Shown here: in pieces, positions 45,201-55,213 of the stretch | How positions within the stretch are numbered: the first letter of the stretch is position 1 | How the letters are laid out: each line of letters starts with the position of its first letter | NCBI GenBank assembly: GCA_007449985.2 | Contig: VIIQ02000090.1 | Location: 1-64,000 of the forward strand | Direction of reading: 5' to 3' | DNA from: Desmodesmus armatus | Lineage: Eukaryota > Chlorophyta > Chlorophyceae > Sphaeropleales > Scenedesmaceae | DNA length: 64,000 nucleotides | Position numbers and translations under genes: made by a program | The notes under the pieces: model-generated | Told to the model about the DNA's origin: nothing | What the model saw: the letters and a program-made list of their open reading frames with translations, nothing else | Databases searched by the model: none

Positions 45201-47606
45201 TGGGTCAGACGAGTTTGAGCCAGAGCGTGCAGCAGCAGCAGCGGCATCAGCGGCAACAGCAGCAGCAGGGGCAGGACCACACGTGCTTGTTGATGAGGGT
45301 GAAGGGGTGGACGTGCATGTGTTGTTTGACACTGCTTCAATCAGTGACACTGCATTCACAAGCAGCAAGGACCCCAAACTGCACCCAGCATCACCATACA
45401 ACACACAGTCAGAGCATCAGCCGCAGCAGCAATCAGCAGATTCGACACTGGAGCTGCCCCTCCGCATGCGCATCCAGCATGCCCGGCGCAGTGGATTGGC
45501 GGCAGCTGGGCGCAGTGGTGGATCACTTTGCGATACTGCACAGCTCTGCCAGCTGCCAGTTGTTGAGGAGAAAGGTGTGTCGCAAGTCTACATCATGTAC
45601 ATGATGGTTCGTTGCATGTCACCAGGCCTACTAGGGCCTACTCAGGCCTCCTAGCTTGGCAATCAGGGCCCTGAATCCTGTCCTTCAGCAAAGTTGCTGC
45701 CAGCAACGGCCCGTTGTTGCAGTGCAACAGCGTGACATTTATTATGCCATGCATGTGAGGCACCCTTATCTACTACATGTGTAACTTATCTACTACATTG
45801 TGTAACTAACTCGATTTGCTCTACCGCACACTACAAGAGACGCACAACTCGTCCTGATTGACATGTTGCCCTGTGCTCTTGCAGCTGTGGCAACTTTTCC
45901 AATTACCGACTGGTCAGACCTAGCAGATGAGGAACCGCAGGACCCCACCCTCATAGAGTCCATCCTGGCTGTGTGGCTGACCATCAAGCTGATCTACCCT
46001 TTCCTGGCAGCAGCATTCATACCTCCACTGGTCACAGCGTCGGTCCTACCCATGGTCTTTGGGCTTGACTTTTCCAAGGTATGCCCAGTGGACAGACTCA
46101 GTCACAGTGTGAAGTAGTTACACTGCAGTGCAGCACTAGTGGTTTTTCCCCCTTTAAAAGCAGTTTTAGCCTGGTGTGATGCCATCATGCCAGTGGTGTG
46201 CACAGCTGCCGCAGCATGAAAGCCATGCTGCTATCGTGGCACTGTTGAACTAGATCTAGTTCAGCTCTAAAGCTGAGCATCATTCTCACTGTGGCTGCTT
46301 TACTTGCGCTATCTGCTGTCTGCCTGCTGTTGCAGTCTGCGCTGGGCTCATGGTACGTGCAAGTCACGGTGAGTGAGTCTTCAATCGTTGCAACACATCC
46401 TGTCATGCCATGACAGTTGTCTATCAAACTTGATCCGATCGACAGTGCCACAAAATTTGTTTGAATCAAACATAAAAGCAATTTGCCAGCACTGCTGCTA
46501 GACCTGAGGTCACCAGGTGGCTTGCGGCATACACGGCAAGCCATGGCTTGCAGGCCTTGCAACTGTCATGGTGATATTGGCAATCCTAGCTGTTTGCTTC
46601 CCACTTCTGCACAAGGTTGTCGTGTTGCCTCAGGATGTCAATGAAGTCTCCTTTGCTGTCTTGCTTTGAATCAGGCTACTATCTGGTGTAGGTGGTGCAA
46701 ACCACTGACGGGGATCGGGGTTTTTCCCCACCTTAGTGTTTCAACCGGTTCAACCCTGGCAGGCAATGCCATTGATGTGTGGCGAATGTGTCTGCGTGTA
46801 ACATTTTCTTCCCCCAAATATTACTGTGACGGTTGCGCAATGCTTAGCCCAAGACTCTGGCAATGACGGCCTGCCGGCCTGCCATGGATGCATTAAAAGA
46901 GCAGCTGCCTGGTGACGGTTCTTATTGAGTGTTCAGTGGCAAACCTTTACTAATGACCTGGCAGCTCTTGACTACCTTGTGTGTGCTGTGTGTGCCTGTG
47001 ACATAAAGATGGTCACCTACCAGCTGGGGCAGTTGATCGGCTCCGGGCTCATCCCCGTTCCCACCAGCCTCGCGCACCCAAAGGCAACGCTGCTCACAGC
47101 ATCAGCCGGCATGACTTTGTTTGTAGCAGCGTTTGCGGCCGCTCTAACACTGAACAGCGGCCCCGCCCCCATGATTGTGTTGGCCTTCTTCATGTACATG
47201 TACAGCGGGTGAGTCAAGGTCGACTGGATGAGTTCATGCATCACCAGCGGCAGTTCAAGTGTTCATGTCAAGCGCTGGCAGGAGCTCCAAGCACAGCACA
47301 TGTAGCTGCACCGTACACTGTACGGTGAGCATGCCCGTTTGCATCTTGACATTAAATGCCCCATACCCTGTCAAGGAGGCTCTGCTAACGACTCTGCACA
47401 TTGCTTGCTTGCATGCCTGTTCGCTTCCGTTGCTCCCTGGTGCGACTAGGTATTTGACCAGTTGCACCTTCTGCCTGGCAAGCAAGGGTTTGCAAGCCGA
47501 CGATGCTCAGATGGTGCAGATGGTGCTGGTGCTCGGCACATCCGTCAGTTTCATGCTGGGGGCATGCTTGTCTTGGGCGTGGCTGGCAGTCAAGCTGGGC
47601 AGTTGA
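42231..47606 (+). CDS. Equilibrative nucleoside transporter-like (SLC29) membrane protein
   Basis: Ten exons: 42231-42290 (ATG), 42458-42559, 42895-43056, 43511-43655, 44050-44220, 44417-45574, 45885-46078, 46336-46368, 47009-47208 and 47450-47606, about 793 residues. The N-terminal half has about six hydrophobic segments (YFVLGMGLNAACNSIW; LYVIGVFALFF; LYFFALTVPTM; VAVSLAAGAALVAACLFIVG). Then comes a roughly 385-residue hydrophilic, Ser/Ala/Gln-rich loop. A C-terminal set of membrane segments follows (LIYPFLAAAFIPPL; MTLFVAAFAAALTL; MIVLAFFMYMYSGYLTS). The 6 + loop + 5 plan and the terminal GYLTS segment are typical of ENT transporters, which move nucleosides down their gradient. The loop is far longer than usual. 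The donor of exon 4 is uncertain (GTACAC at 43656 keeps the frame; the stronger GTAAG at 43666 does not). Family call moderately sure. Confidence 0.65.
46246..46263. repeat. 18-bp perfect palindrome in an intron
   Basis: TGAACTAGATCTAGTTCA, in the transporter intron between 46078 and 46336. Confidence 0.85.
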
Positions 47607-48004
47607 TTTTGTTCGGTGCATGTTTGCGCTTGGCGCCGGAGCCACGGACCATGCGTTGTGTCCTTGTTGGACTGCTCATGACGCATATTTTTGGCTGTGT
47701 TGAAGATCTTCAATGTCTTCGAGGACATATCGTCATCATGTGTTGCGCTATTGAGGTCAGGCAAATGCACAACCCTTTGTGACCTTGCTATACATTTGAA
47801 TCTGTGCAACTCGCTCAATACTGGTAACGAGAGCGCTGACGAGGGCGTCACCCTGACGGTTACTGGCAGGTCGACCGTCGATGATGCGACCTCGACCTCG
47901 ACCTCGACATCCCACCCCAGCTCAAAATCGTCTGTTCACTTCTGTAGCATCTTCTGTAGCATCCCCAACAAACTAATATTATTTTAGCTTTCTACTCCGA
48001 CAGC
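47607..48004. other. Short intergenic region
   Basis: It contains a direct repeat of CCTCGA units near 47887-47910. No exon seen. Confidence 0.5.
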
Positions 48005-49139
48005 ATGCTGCGACGGTCAATCGCTGCCACGGTGTTTCTGCTGCTGTCGATGCACACTGGTGGGTGCTTTGAGGGCGCATCCTACATGATTCGCCGAACA
48101 CTTCACTGTGGCACGCAAAAACAGCAGCATGCCTACTGTTGCTGCGGCCAGTCATCCAGTTGCACAGGGCTTGTTGGCAAGCATGCAAACATGTGAGACG
48201 GCATGTATGCGTCCTGGAAGCAACACATGCCATATGCTCCTGAAGTTGTGTGCACACAACTTCTTGCATCACAATTATCCTCTCACCGCATTGTGCTGCT
48301 CCCGGCACTGTCGTGTGCCAATTGCTCACCAACTGCAGGCGTCATCACGGCAGCAGGACGTGCCCTACACAATGTTTCGTTCAACCAGTTCGATGTGGAC
48401 AAAGGTATCCTGACCCCGATGCAGAAGGACGGCAAAGCTGCCAAGGCATTTTGCCAGTCCCCAACCTTCAAGTCCCTCCCATGCAGCTTCGCCACCGATG
48501 AAGAGGCAGAGGCCACCACCAAAGCGACGTGCTTTTGATGCGGCTCACTGTATTTCTCATTGCCATATCACCTGCCCAATGAAGTCTCTGTAGGCAGGGA
48601 CTTGCTTGGGGTCCGGCTGGTGTCCCTGGCCTGCAAGGGGCGTGTTGTCATCCGTTCCATTTTCAAGATCACGTCCTCGCTTGAAATAACCAAGCGCGAA
48701 GGGTACGAAGGCACCAACTGCTATGGCGCATCGCTGGTTGGTTTCTCACTGGGTGCCGCGGACCCAACCCCTGTCGTGCGCTGCGAGCTGGAGCTTCCGA
48801 ACACAGGTGGTAGTGAGGAGGAGCGTGCCGCAAGGGCGAAAGAGACCAACTGCTGGCGGCGATTGCGATGATGGCAAGGGCTGCCCTGGCATTGTGGGGA
48901 AATGGTATAGTGACAGTTACACCACAACAGTGAGTGGATGTGACTTTGATCCCGCAGAGGGGTACAGCTTCCATAGGGCAGGCATTGGCTTCAGGCCGTC
49001 CGACCCGTTCACCCCCAAAAAGATTCAACTGGCAAAGTTTGAGATTTGCGACAGCCCCGGCTGCTTTGATCTTGAGTATGAGCGGCAGAAGCTGAGCCGC
49101 GCCAAGCCTTGCATCAAGGGTGTGTGCGCCTCAAGCTGA
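48005..49139 (+). CDS. Small secreted protein of unknown family (apparent frameshift)
   Basis: Exons 48005-48059, 48339-48528 and 48598-49139. The first exon encodes a typical signal peptide (MLRRSIAATVFLLLSMHTG). The mature part has spaced cysteines (FCQSPTFKSLPCSF; VSLACKGRVV; EGTNCYG; VRCELELP; CDDGKGCPG; SGCDFDP; FEICDSPGCFDLE; PCIKGVC), which suggests a disulphide-bonded extracellular or cell-wall protein. The frame shifts by one base near 48855: TNC reads on into a stop, while the good frame resumes as GGDCDDGKGCPGIVGKW and runs to the TGA at 49137-49139. The only GT/AG pair that would repair it implies an intron of about 30 bp, which is too short, so a sequencing indel or a real lesion is likelier. 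I do not recognise a domain. Confidence 0.55.
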
Positions 49140-49811
49140 TGAGGATGAGGCAGGCTGCGCTTGTGCAGTATAGCGCCTGGGTTGGGTGCCTTGACGCTGG
49201 TGTGTTGTGTGCTCCAGGGTTGTTGAGTCACTGGGCACACTGTGCTCTGTGTGACATACAAGCCCGGGCTGCGCCAGTTGCACAATGGGGAGACTGCACT
49301 CTGAATCACATCAAATTGTCACCTGCAGTGTGGTGCATTGAGTTCGCTGCGTTGAGAAGGGTTGACAGGTTGTCAGCTTTGGGGATGCTGTTCATGAAGG
49401 TGGACAGGGTGGATGGTTGAAAGAGTGTGCTGGGAGGGGGGTGGGTGGCGGTGGTGGTACTGGTGGGTTAGGGTGGGGTGGGGTGAGGTGGCGCGTGGGG
49501 GTGGGGTGGTGGGTGGTGGTGGTGGTGTGGTGGTGGGGGGGGGGGGGGGGGGGGGGGGGGGCAAGAGGGAGGAGGGAGGAGTGTTGTGGGCCCATGTTGA
49601 CCTGACTGAAAGTATAGCACAATCCGTTACAAGTGCCGAGTTTCACAGCCCACATGCAACCCTGGAATACAACCCTGTCCCACTTTCCCTCCTATTGTTG
49701 TTGGTTGACAACCACCCCGGGATCAAACAGCACCACACAACAGTATAGCGCTCGACAATCATCGTTGTAAGTAATATTTGTTTCAAGCCCATTGAGAAAG
49801 CAAACGACACG
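49140..49811. other. G-rich intergenic stretch
   Basis: Strongly G-biased on the + strand from about 49420 to 49575 (GGTGGT repeats and a G run of more than 20). No exon. It is a candidate G-quadruplex region just before the acyltransferase gene. Confidence 0.7.
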
Positions 49812-52333
49812 ATGATACTCATGAACTTTCGACACAGCATGCCTGGTGCCCAGGCGTTCCGGGCATTGGTGGACCATAGTTTCCTTCAGAAGCAGCAGAT
49901 ATCAGTTGATCTGCAGCAGCGCCTGCTTTGCTGGGTGTTTGGCATGACGGTGAGGCTCTCCATCGGTTGATGGGTGTTCCACTGCCAGCCCAGCAGTGCC
50001 GTGAAGCCTGCCTGATAGCTTAACAAACCTATCACGTGTGTAGGTGATTGGTCAGCTGTGGCTGTGGCCGATCTACACGCTCATCGCAACGCAGTCCCTG
50101 CTGTTCGCTGTGCTTCTGCTGACGTAAGTGCTTGCCGTCTGAAGCCAATCAACAGCTGACGTCAGTATAATTTTAGTCATGCTACTACGCATGTGTCCTG
50201 GACGCTATCCTATGGAGCGTGGTTGCCCTCTTGTGTTTGCTGACGAGGCATGGATGTGTCTCCTTTCGAAATTGCTTCTTCAAGGGCCATGCTGTCCGTT
50301 GGGTATCGGTTGGTGTTACGCAGGTACATGGTATGGATTCTGTTTGGTCCTGGCAAGGATGCAGTGGCCAATGAGGCTCCCTACTATGCACCATGGAGAC
50401 AGTGAGTTTCTGTGCTTTGCACTCAAGCTGCAGCAGCAGCTGCCTCAGTAAAGCATCGCATCGCCATGATGGAGGCTCTCTCTCCTGCTCATGGCTTATT
50501 CCATCGGGCACATGTCCTTCCTCTTCCTGTTCCAACACGGTGGGGTTGGTGGGAGGCATGTGATGCCCCGCTTCAGCAGTGGCTGTCCATGCAGTTGCAT
50601 CAGCAGCTGCACTGTATGCCTTTTGCCCTTTCCCACATCCCTGCCAACCAGACCCCAGGGTCAACGTCAGTGATCCAACAATTGCATTCGGTGTCGCCAA
50701 GCAACTTTCTTCCTGCCTTGGTTGCTGACACCTGCCCTCCGCCGCTCTCTTCGCCTCCTTTTCCACCTGCCTGCTGTCTCTGCCCCTGCCACTGCCCTCT
50801 CTGCTGCCACTTCTGCTGCTGTTGCCTCTCCGCAGTCTGCAGATCTGGCAGCGCATGGCAGAGTACCTTCACGCCCGCCTTGTTAAGACAGCAGAGCTTG
50901 ACCCCAACCAGCGCTACGTGTTTGCAGCCTATCCCCACGGCATCAGCGCAATCAGCGGCTGGCTGTCATTTGCCACAGAGGCGACAGGCTTCAGCCAGCT
51001 CTTCCCAGGTAGGGGTGTGGGTCAGGGATGTAGGTTGGAGAACGAGGAGAAGGGAGGGGGTTGGAGGGGGGGGGGGGGCGCTTGGAGCCAACCCACATGG
51101 GGTCACAGAGGAGGGGGAGGGGGAGGAGGGGGGGGGGGGGGGGGGGGGCAGCGCTACGTGTTTGCAGCATACCCCCCCCCCCCCGGGGCATCAGCGCAAT
51201 CAGGGGCTGGCTGTCTTTCGCCACAGAGGCGACAGGGTTCAGCCAGCTGTTCCAGGTGGGGCTGTTAGCTGGGGGATGTGGGTTGGAAGCGAGGGAGAAG
51301 TAAAGGAGGGGGGGGAGTGTGTGAGGGGTGCGTGTTGGCGCTGGTCGCACGAGGTCGGGGATTAGGGAGCAGGGAGGGGAGGTAGGAGAGGAGGGGGGGG
51401 GGGGGGCACGGGGGGTGGCGGTGGGCTGGGGATGCCGGTGGAGTGGGGGCGTAAACTGGTTGGTTTTTAAAGGAGGGATGGGGAGATGGAACTGCCGCTG
51501 CATATGCTGCCACTGTGCTGTCATTCCCTCATTACTGGATACTTTCACCACATAGTGGTACTCTCCAGACCTAGTTAACTGCCGAAGCCGAAGCTTGGTA
51601 TCACCACGCGTGAAGGGTAAACCACCGAAACCCCTTCACCACTGCGAGCCGCTACAAGGGTGGGCAGAATCACAGCCTGGCCAGTGTCTTTGCCAGCATT
51701 CGATCCCCAGACCTTGCGATCTGAAGACCACCGACATATTGTAATGGGCTATCGGCGGTTTTTGAGGTGCCAATGTGGTTGAACCAGCTGCAAGGGTGGT
51801 ATGGGCTGGGCAAATCAGGGCACTCAGCAGCAATCTGCCAGTACAACCTGCCTCCAGCGCTCCAGCTGCGCTGGGGTGGGAGAGGGGGGGGGGTGAGGGT
51901 CATGGTGAGAAGCTGAGGGGTGGGGGAGGGGGGGTTGGAGGGGGGGAGAGGGAGGTTAGTTGAGTGTTCATGTCCACCAATGTTATGATGCTGGTTTGGT
52001 GACTTGGTTGCCCTTATCGCCCTTTTGACGCTAGCGTATGTGTTCATGGACACCGCCCACCACTCCTCAGGTGTGCGGCCGCACTGTATGACGCTGGCCA
52101 GCAACTTCAAGTGCCCTGGCATAAGAGAGTACTGTCTCAGCTACGGCCTGCGCAGGTGGGGGTGTTGGAGAAATATTGTGCTTTTGGAGTGCATGGCTGG
52201 AGTCCCTGTCAGATAGTCGAAGAGTGTATTTGCAGTACATGTGTTATCATGGTGCCCCAGATAAGCTGGGGTGGCGTAACAGCGGTGCACTGCTGCTGCT
52301 CAAGCAGCATTGGTTCGTAAATAGCACCAACTG

Positions 52334-52377
<44 letters not shown>

Positions 52378-55213
52378 TCTGCTTGTGCCGCAGCTGTGAG
52401 CGCCGTGCGTGTGGCAACATGCTGAAGGGCAAGCCTGGTGTTGCTGTGGTGCTGTACCCAGGGGGTGCGGCAGAGGCTCTGGTCACAGAGCAATTCAAGT
52501 ACAAACTGGTGCGACAGGCAGGGCAGGGAACAGGGGAGCAACCCTGTGCTGATTTGGGGAAACATATGCTCTTTGGTATCAGTCTTGTAGGTTATGGCTT
52601 GATGGTTGACGGTCGCTGTCTCCAGGTGACGGGGGGGGGGGGGGGGGGGGGGGGGTACATGGATGGGGTCTGCGTGGGTCTGCTGTTGCAGCTAGCTGTT
52701 GTCAGGTGTGGTGCTGTGGTGCTGTACCCAGGGGGTGCGGCAGAGGCCCTGGTCACAGAGCAATTCAAGTACAAACTGGTAAGGGTAGCAAGGCAGCAAG
52801 GCAGCAAGGGTACGAAGGGGGGGGGGGGGCAAGGGAGGCAGTGAGGCCAAATGCAGCAGAGGTTGCATGTGCGGCGATAGTTTCGCCCGCCTTGAGTTTC
52901 GAGGGGATGCTTGGGGAGGCTTCTTAGGGGACATTTTGCAGTGATGTTGCTGAGTGGTGCTGTGCTGTGCTGTGCCTGTAGATCCTGAAGCGCCGTAAGG
53001 GCTTTGTCCGCATTGCTGTTGAGACTGGGGCCAGCCTGGTTCCAGTGTTCTGTGCCTCACTTTCATGCATGTAATGTGTGCTGCTGTGCTGTTCTGCGTG
53101 TGTTTTGTAGATCCTGAAGCGCCGCAAGGGCTTTGCGCGCATCGCTGTTGAGACTGGGGCCAGCCTGGTTCCAGTGTTCTGCTTTGGTGAGACGGACCTA
53201 TTTGAAACATTCCTGGCCAAGCCTGGCAGCCTCACAGCAAAGCTGCAGCAGCTGAGCCACAGGTGGGTTGGTGCAATGAAGGAAGTGGTGGTGGTGGTGG
53301 TGGTGGTGGTGGTGGTGTGTGTGTGTGTGGGGGGGGGGGGGGGCGTGCAGGGTGTGTTGAGGTTAGATCCGTGCAGGTCGCATATGAGAGACATGCAAGC
53401 AATCCCACTGTTGTCAGGTTGCGGGGCCTTGTCTTTGGGGGGGGGTGTACAACTGATACGAACACGTCCTTGGGCAGCCTCACAGCAAAGCTGCAGCAGC
53501 TGAGCCACAGGTGGGTTGGTACAAGGGAGTGGGCTTCTTCTTTCAAAAAGAGTGTGTCTGTGAAAGGGGGGAAAGGGGGGGTGTTGAGGTTAGATACGTG
53601 CAGGTTGCATATATGAGACATGCAAGCAATCCCAATGTCGTCAGGTTGCGGGGACTTGTCTTTTTAGGGGGGGGGGGAGGTGTACAACTGATGCGAACAC
53701 GTCCTTGGGCAGCCTCACAGCCAAGCTGCAGCAGCTCAGCCACAGGTGGGTTGGTGCAGTGCAGGAAGTGGGGGGGGGGGGGGGGGGGAGGGTGTTTGGT
53801 GGGACTGTTAGATGTGTGCAGGTCGTGCCTTTGAGACATGCCAGCAATCCTACTGCTGTAAGCAATGCCGCTGTTGTCAGGGAGTGTGGCCTTTTCCTTT
53901 GCCCCGGGGGGGGGGGGGGGGGCGTACAACTGATGGACGCACGTTCCTGGCCAAACCGGCAGCCTCACAGCCTCCAGCATGCATTGCTGCCAACTGGCAT
54001 GCGCTTCAGGTGCACGGGGTTACTTCCAGATACCGGACTTGCATGTGGCACAAGGTCGAATCCCCTCACGACTTACTTCAAATACCTGACCTGTAAGCCA
54101 GGTTTATCAACTTGAAGTAAACCCTGAGTAATTTGACCTTGTGACACCGGCGATGCTGGTCTTTGAGATACCTCCTAGTTACCTTCTTGACATAAACTTG
54201 AACAGCGTTTGACACATGCAGCCCAGCATGCTCACATGAAACGGTGGGTCAACAAAGGCGGGGGGGGGGGGGTCAACAAAGGCTGTGGTACGAGTTGCAT
54301 AAGGCTGCTGAGTGGCTGAGTGTGGGATTCCGTCATTACACTCCATCAGTCGCATTTTGGAGCCCAAAATGTCACATGAGCGCCCTTTTGATTTCACATG
54401 AACGCCCTTCTCCGCCGCAACGGCAGCGAACCCAGTATGTTACATGGACATGTGTTTTTTGTTTTTTTTTGGGGGGGGGGGGGCAGCGTGTGTTGACGGT
54501 TAGAGCATTCCAAGTTGCTTGTGGAGACATGCAAGCAATCCTACTGTGGCAAGCAATCCCCCTGTCGTCAGGGAGTGGGGCCTTTCCCCGGGGGGGGGGG
54601 GGGGGGGGGGGTGTTGCACAACTGATAGGCACACGTTCTGGGCCAAGCCTGGCAGCTTCACGGCAAAAGATGCAGCAGCTGAGCCACAGGTGGGGGGATC
54701 AAGGCAGTGAAATGTTTTTTGGGTCCGGGGGGGGGGGGCTCTCAAGGTGTGATATATATTGGATACGCGCAAGTTTTTACTGACTGCTGCTGTTGCTCCT
54801 GCAGGTACTGGGCACCAGCCAGCCCCTTGCTTAGGGCAATAGGGCAAAATTCCACAGGGGCAACAGCATCTTTTCAGAGTCTGGCCTGCTGCCACGCAAG
54901 TTTCACTAACTGCTGCTGCTGCTGCTACTGCTACTGCTGCTGTAGGTACTGGGGCACCAGCCAGCCCCTCTTCAGGGGCAACGGCATCTTTTCAGAGTCC
55001 GGCCTGCTGCCGCTGCCCCACCAGATCACCACAGTGGTTGGGGCACCCATCCCTGTTGATAAGATGGATCCCAAGGAGGTTGGACAGGAGGCCTTCAATG
55101 CTGCGGTGGATGCGGTGCATGCTCGGTACTGCGAGGCCCTGCAGCAGCTGTTTGACGACCACAAGGAGAAGTATGCGCCCCAGCGCAAGGGCGATCTGGA
55201 GGTTGTCGGCTGA
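49812..55213 (+). CDS. DGAT2: Type-2 diacylglycerol O-acyltransferase (DGAT2 family)
   Basis: Acyl-CoA:diacylglycerol acyltransferase of the ER, the last step of triacylglycerol synthesis. Eight phase-consistent exons: 49812-49949, 50044-50123, 50324-50401, 50836-51008, 52071-52155, 52394-52508, 53111-53262 and 54946-55213, 362 residues, the usual family length. Seen: a hydrophobic hairpin (IGQLWLWPIYTLIATQSLLF, about 47-66), the active-site block YVFAAYPHGISAI (about 137; YPHG where animals have HPHG and plants EPHS), HCMTLASNFKCPGIREY, the glycerolipid-binding block VVLYPGGAAEAL, RKGFARIAVETGASLVPVFCFGE, and the C-terminal VVGAPIPVDK. The frame is intact, but introns 4, 6 and 7 contain eight degenerate copies of its own exons together with poly-G tracts. 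Other members of the monoacylglycerol/wax synthase branch are possible, but DGAT2 is the best fit. Confidence 0.92.
51149..51258 (+). pseudogene. Degenerate copy of DGAT2 exon 4
   Basis: It repeats the 3' part of exon 4 (QRYVFAAY ... FATEATGFSQLF). The bases coding for PHG are replaced by a run of C, which breaks the frame. It lies in intron 4 behind a G run. Confidence 0.85.
52706..52778 (+). pseudogene. Copy of the 3' part of DGAT2 exon 6
   Basis: It encodes VVLYPGGAAEALVTEQFKYK again, with a good GTAAGG donor, 270 bp after the same point in exon 6. It lacks the 5' part of the exon. Use of both would duplicate the lipid-binding motif. Confidence 0.85.
52982..53073 (+). pseudogene. Truncated copy of DGAT2 exon 7
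   Basis: It has a TGTAG acceptor and ILKRRKGFVRIAVETGASLV, then diverges after VPVFC. The intact exon 7 starts 129 bp later. Confidence 0.85.
53473..54689 (+). pseudogene. Four degenerate copies of the end of DGAT2 exon 7 in intron 7
   Basis: Copies at about 53473-53510, 53708-53745, 53942-53970 and 54634-54689 repeat the bases for GSLTAKLQQLSHR (or the stretch just before it). Each is preceded by the same intronic block (TGTTGAGGTTAGAT... poly-G ...CAACTGATNCGNACACGT). The first two are 235 bp apart. So exon end plus intron forms a degenerate tandem repeat. Confidence 0.8.
54804..54895 (+). pseudogene. Degenerate copy of the start of DGAT2 exon 8
   Basis: After a GCTCCTGCAG acceptor it repeats the YWGTSQP ... 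NGIFSESGLLP segment with a deletion (YWAPASP) and in-frame stops. The intact exon 8 starts at 54946. Confidence 0.8.

Noticed and set aside
49392..49655. Pro/Thr-rich and Gly-rich frames over the G tract
   Set aside because: Homopolymer and GGT-repeat translation on opposite strands; no other coding signs.
51660..51760. tRNA-like B-box (GATCGAATG) on the - strand, and similar GGTCGAA motifs near 20473 and 54055
   Set aside because: No matching T-arm stem, A box or acceptor stem could be folded by eye. A SINE remnant remains possible but unsupported.
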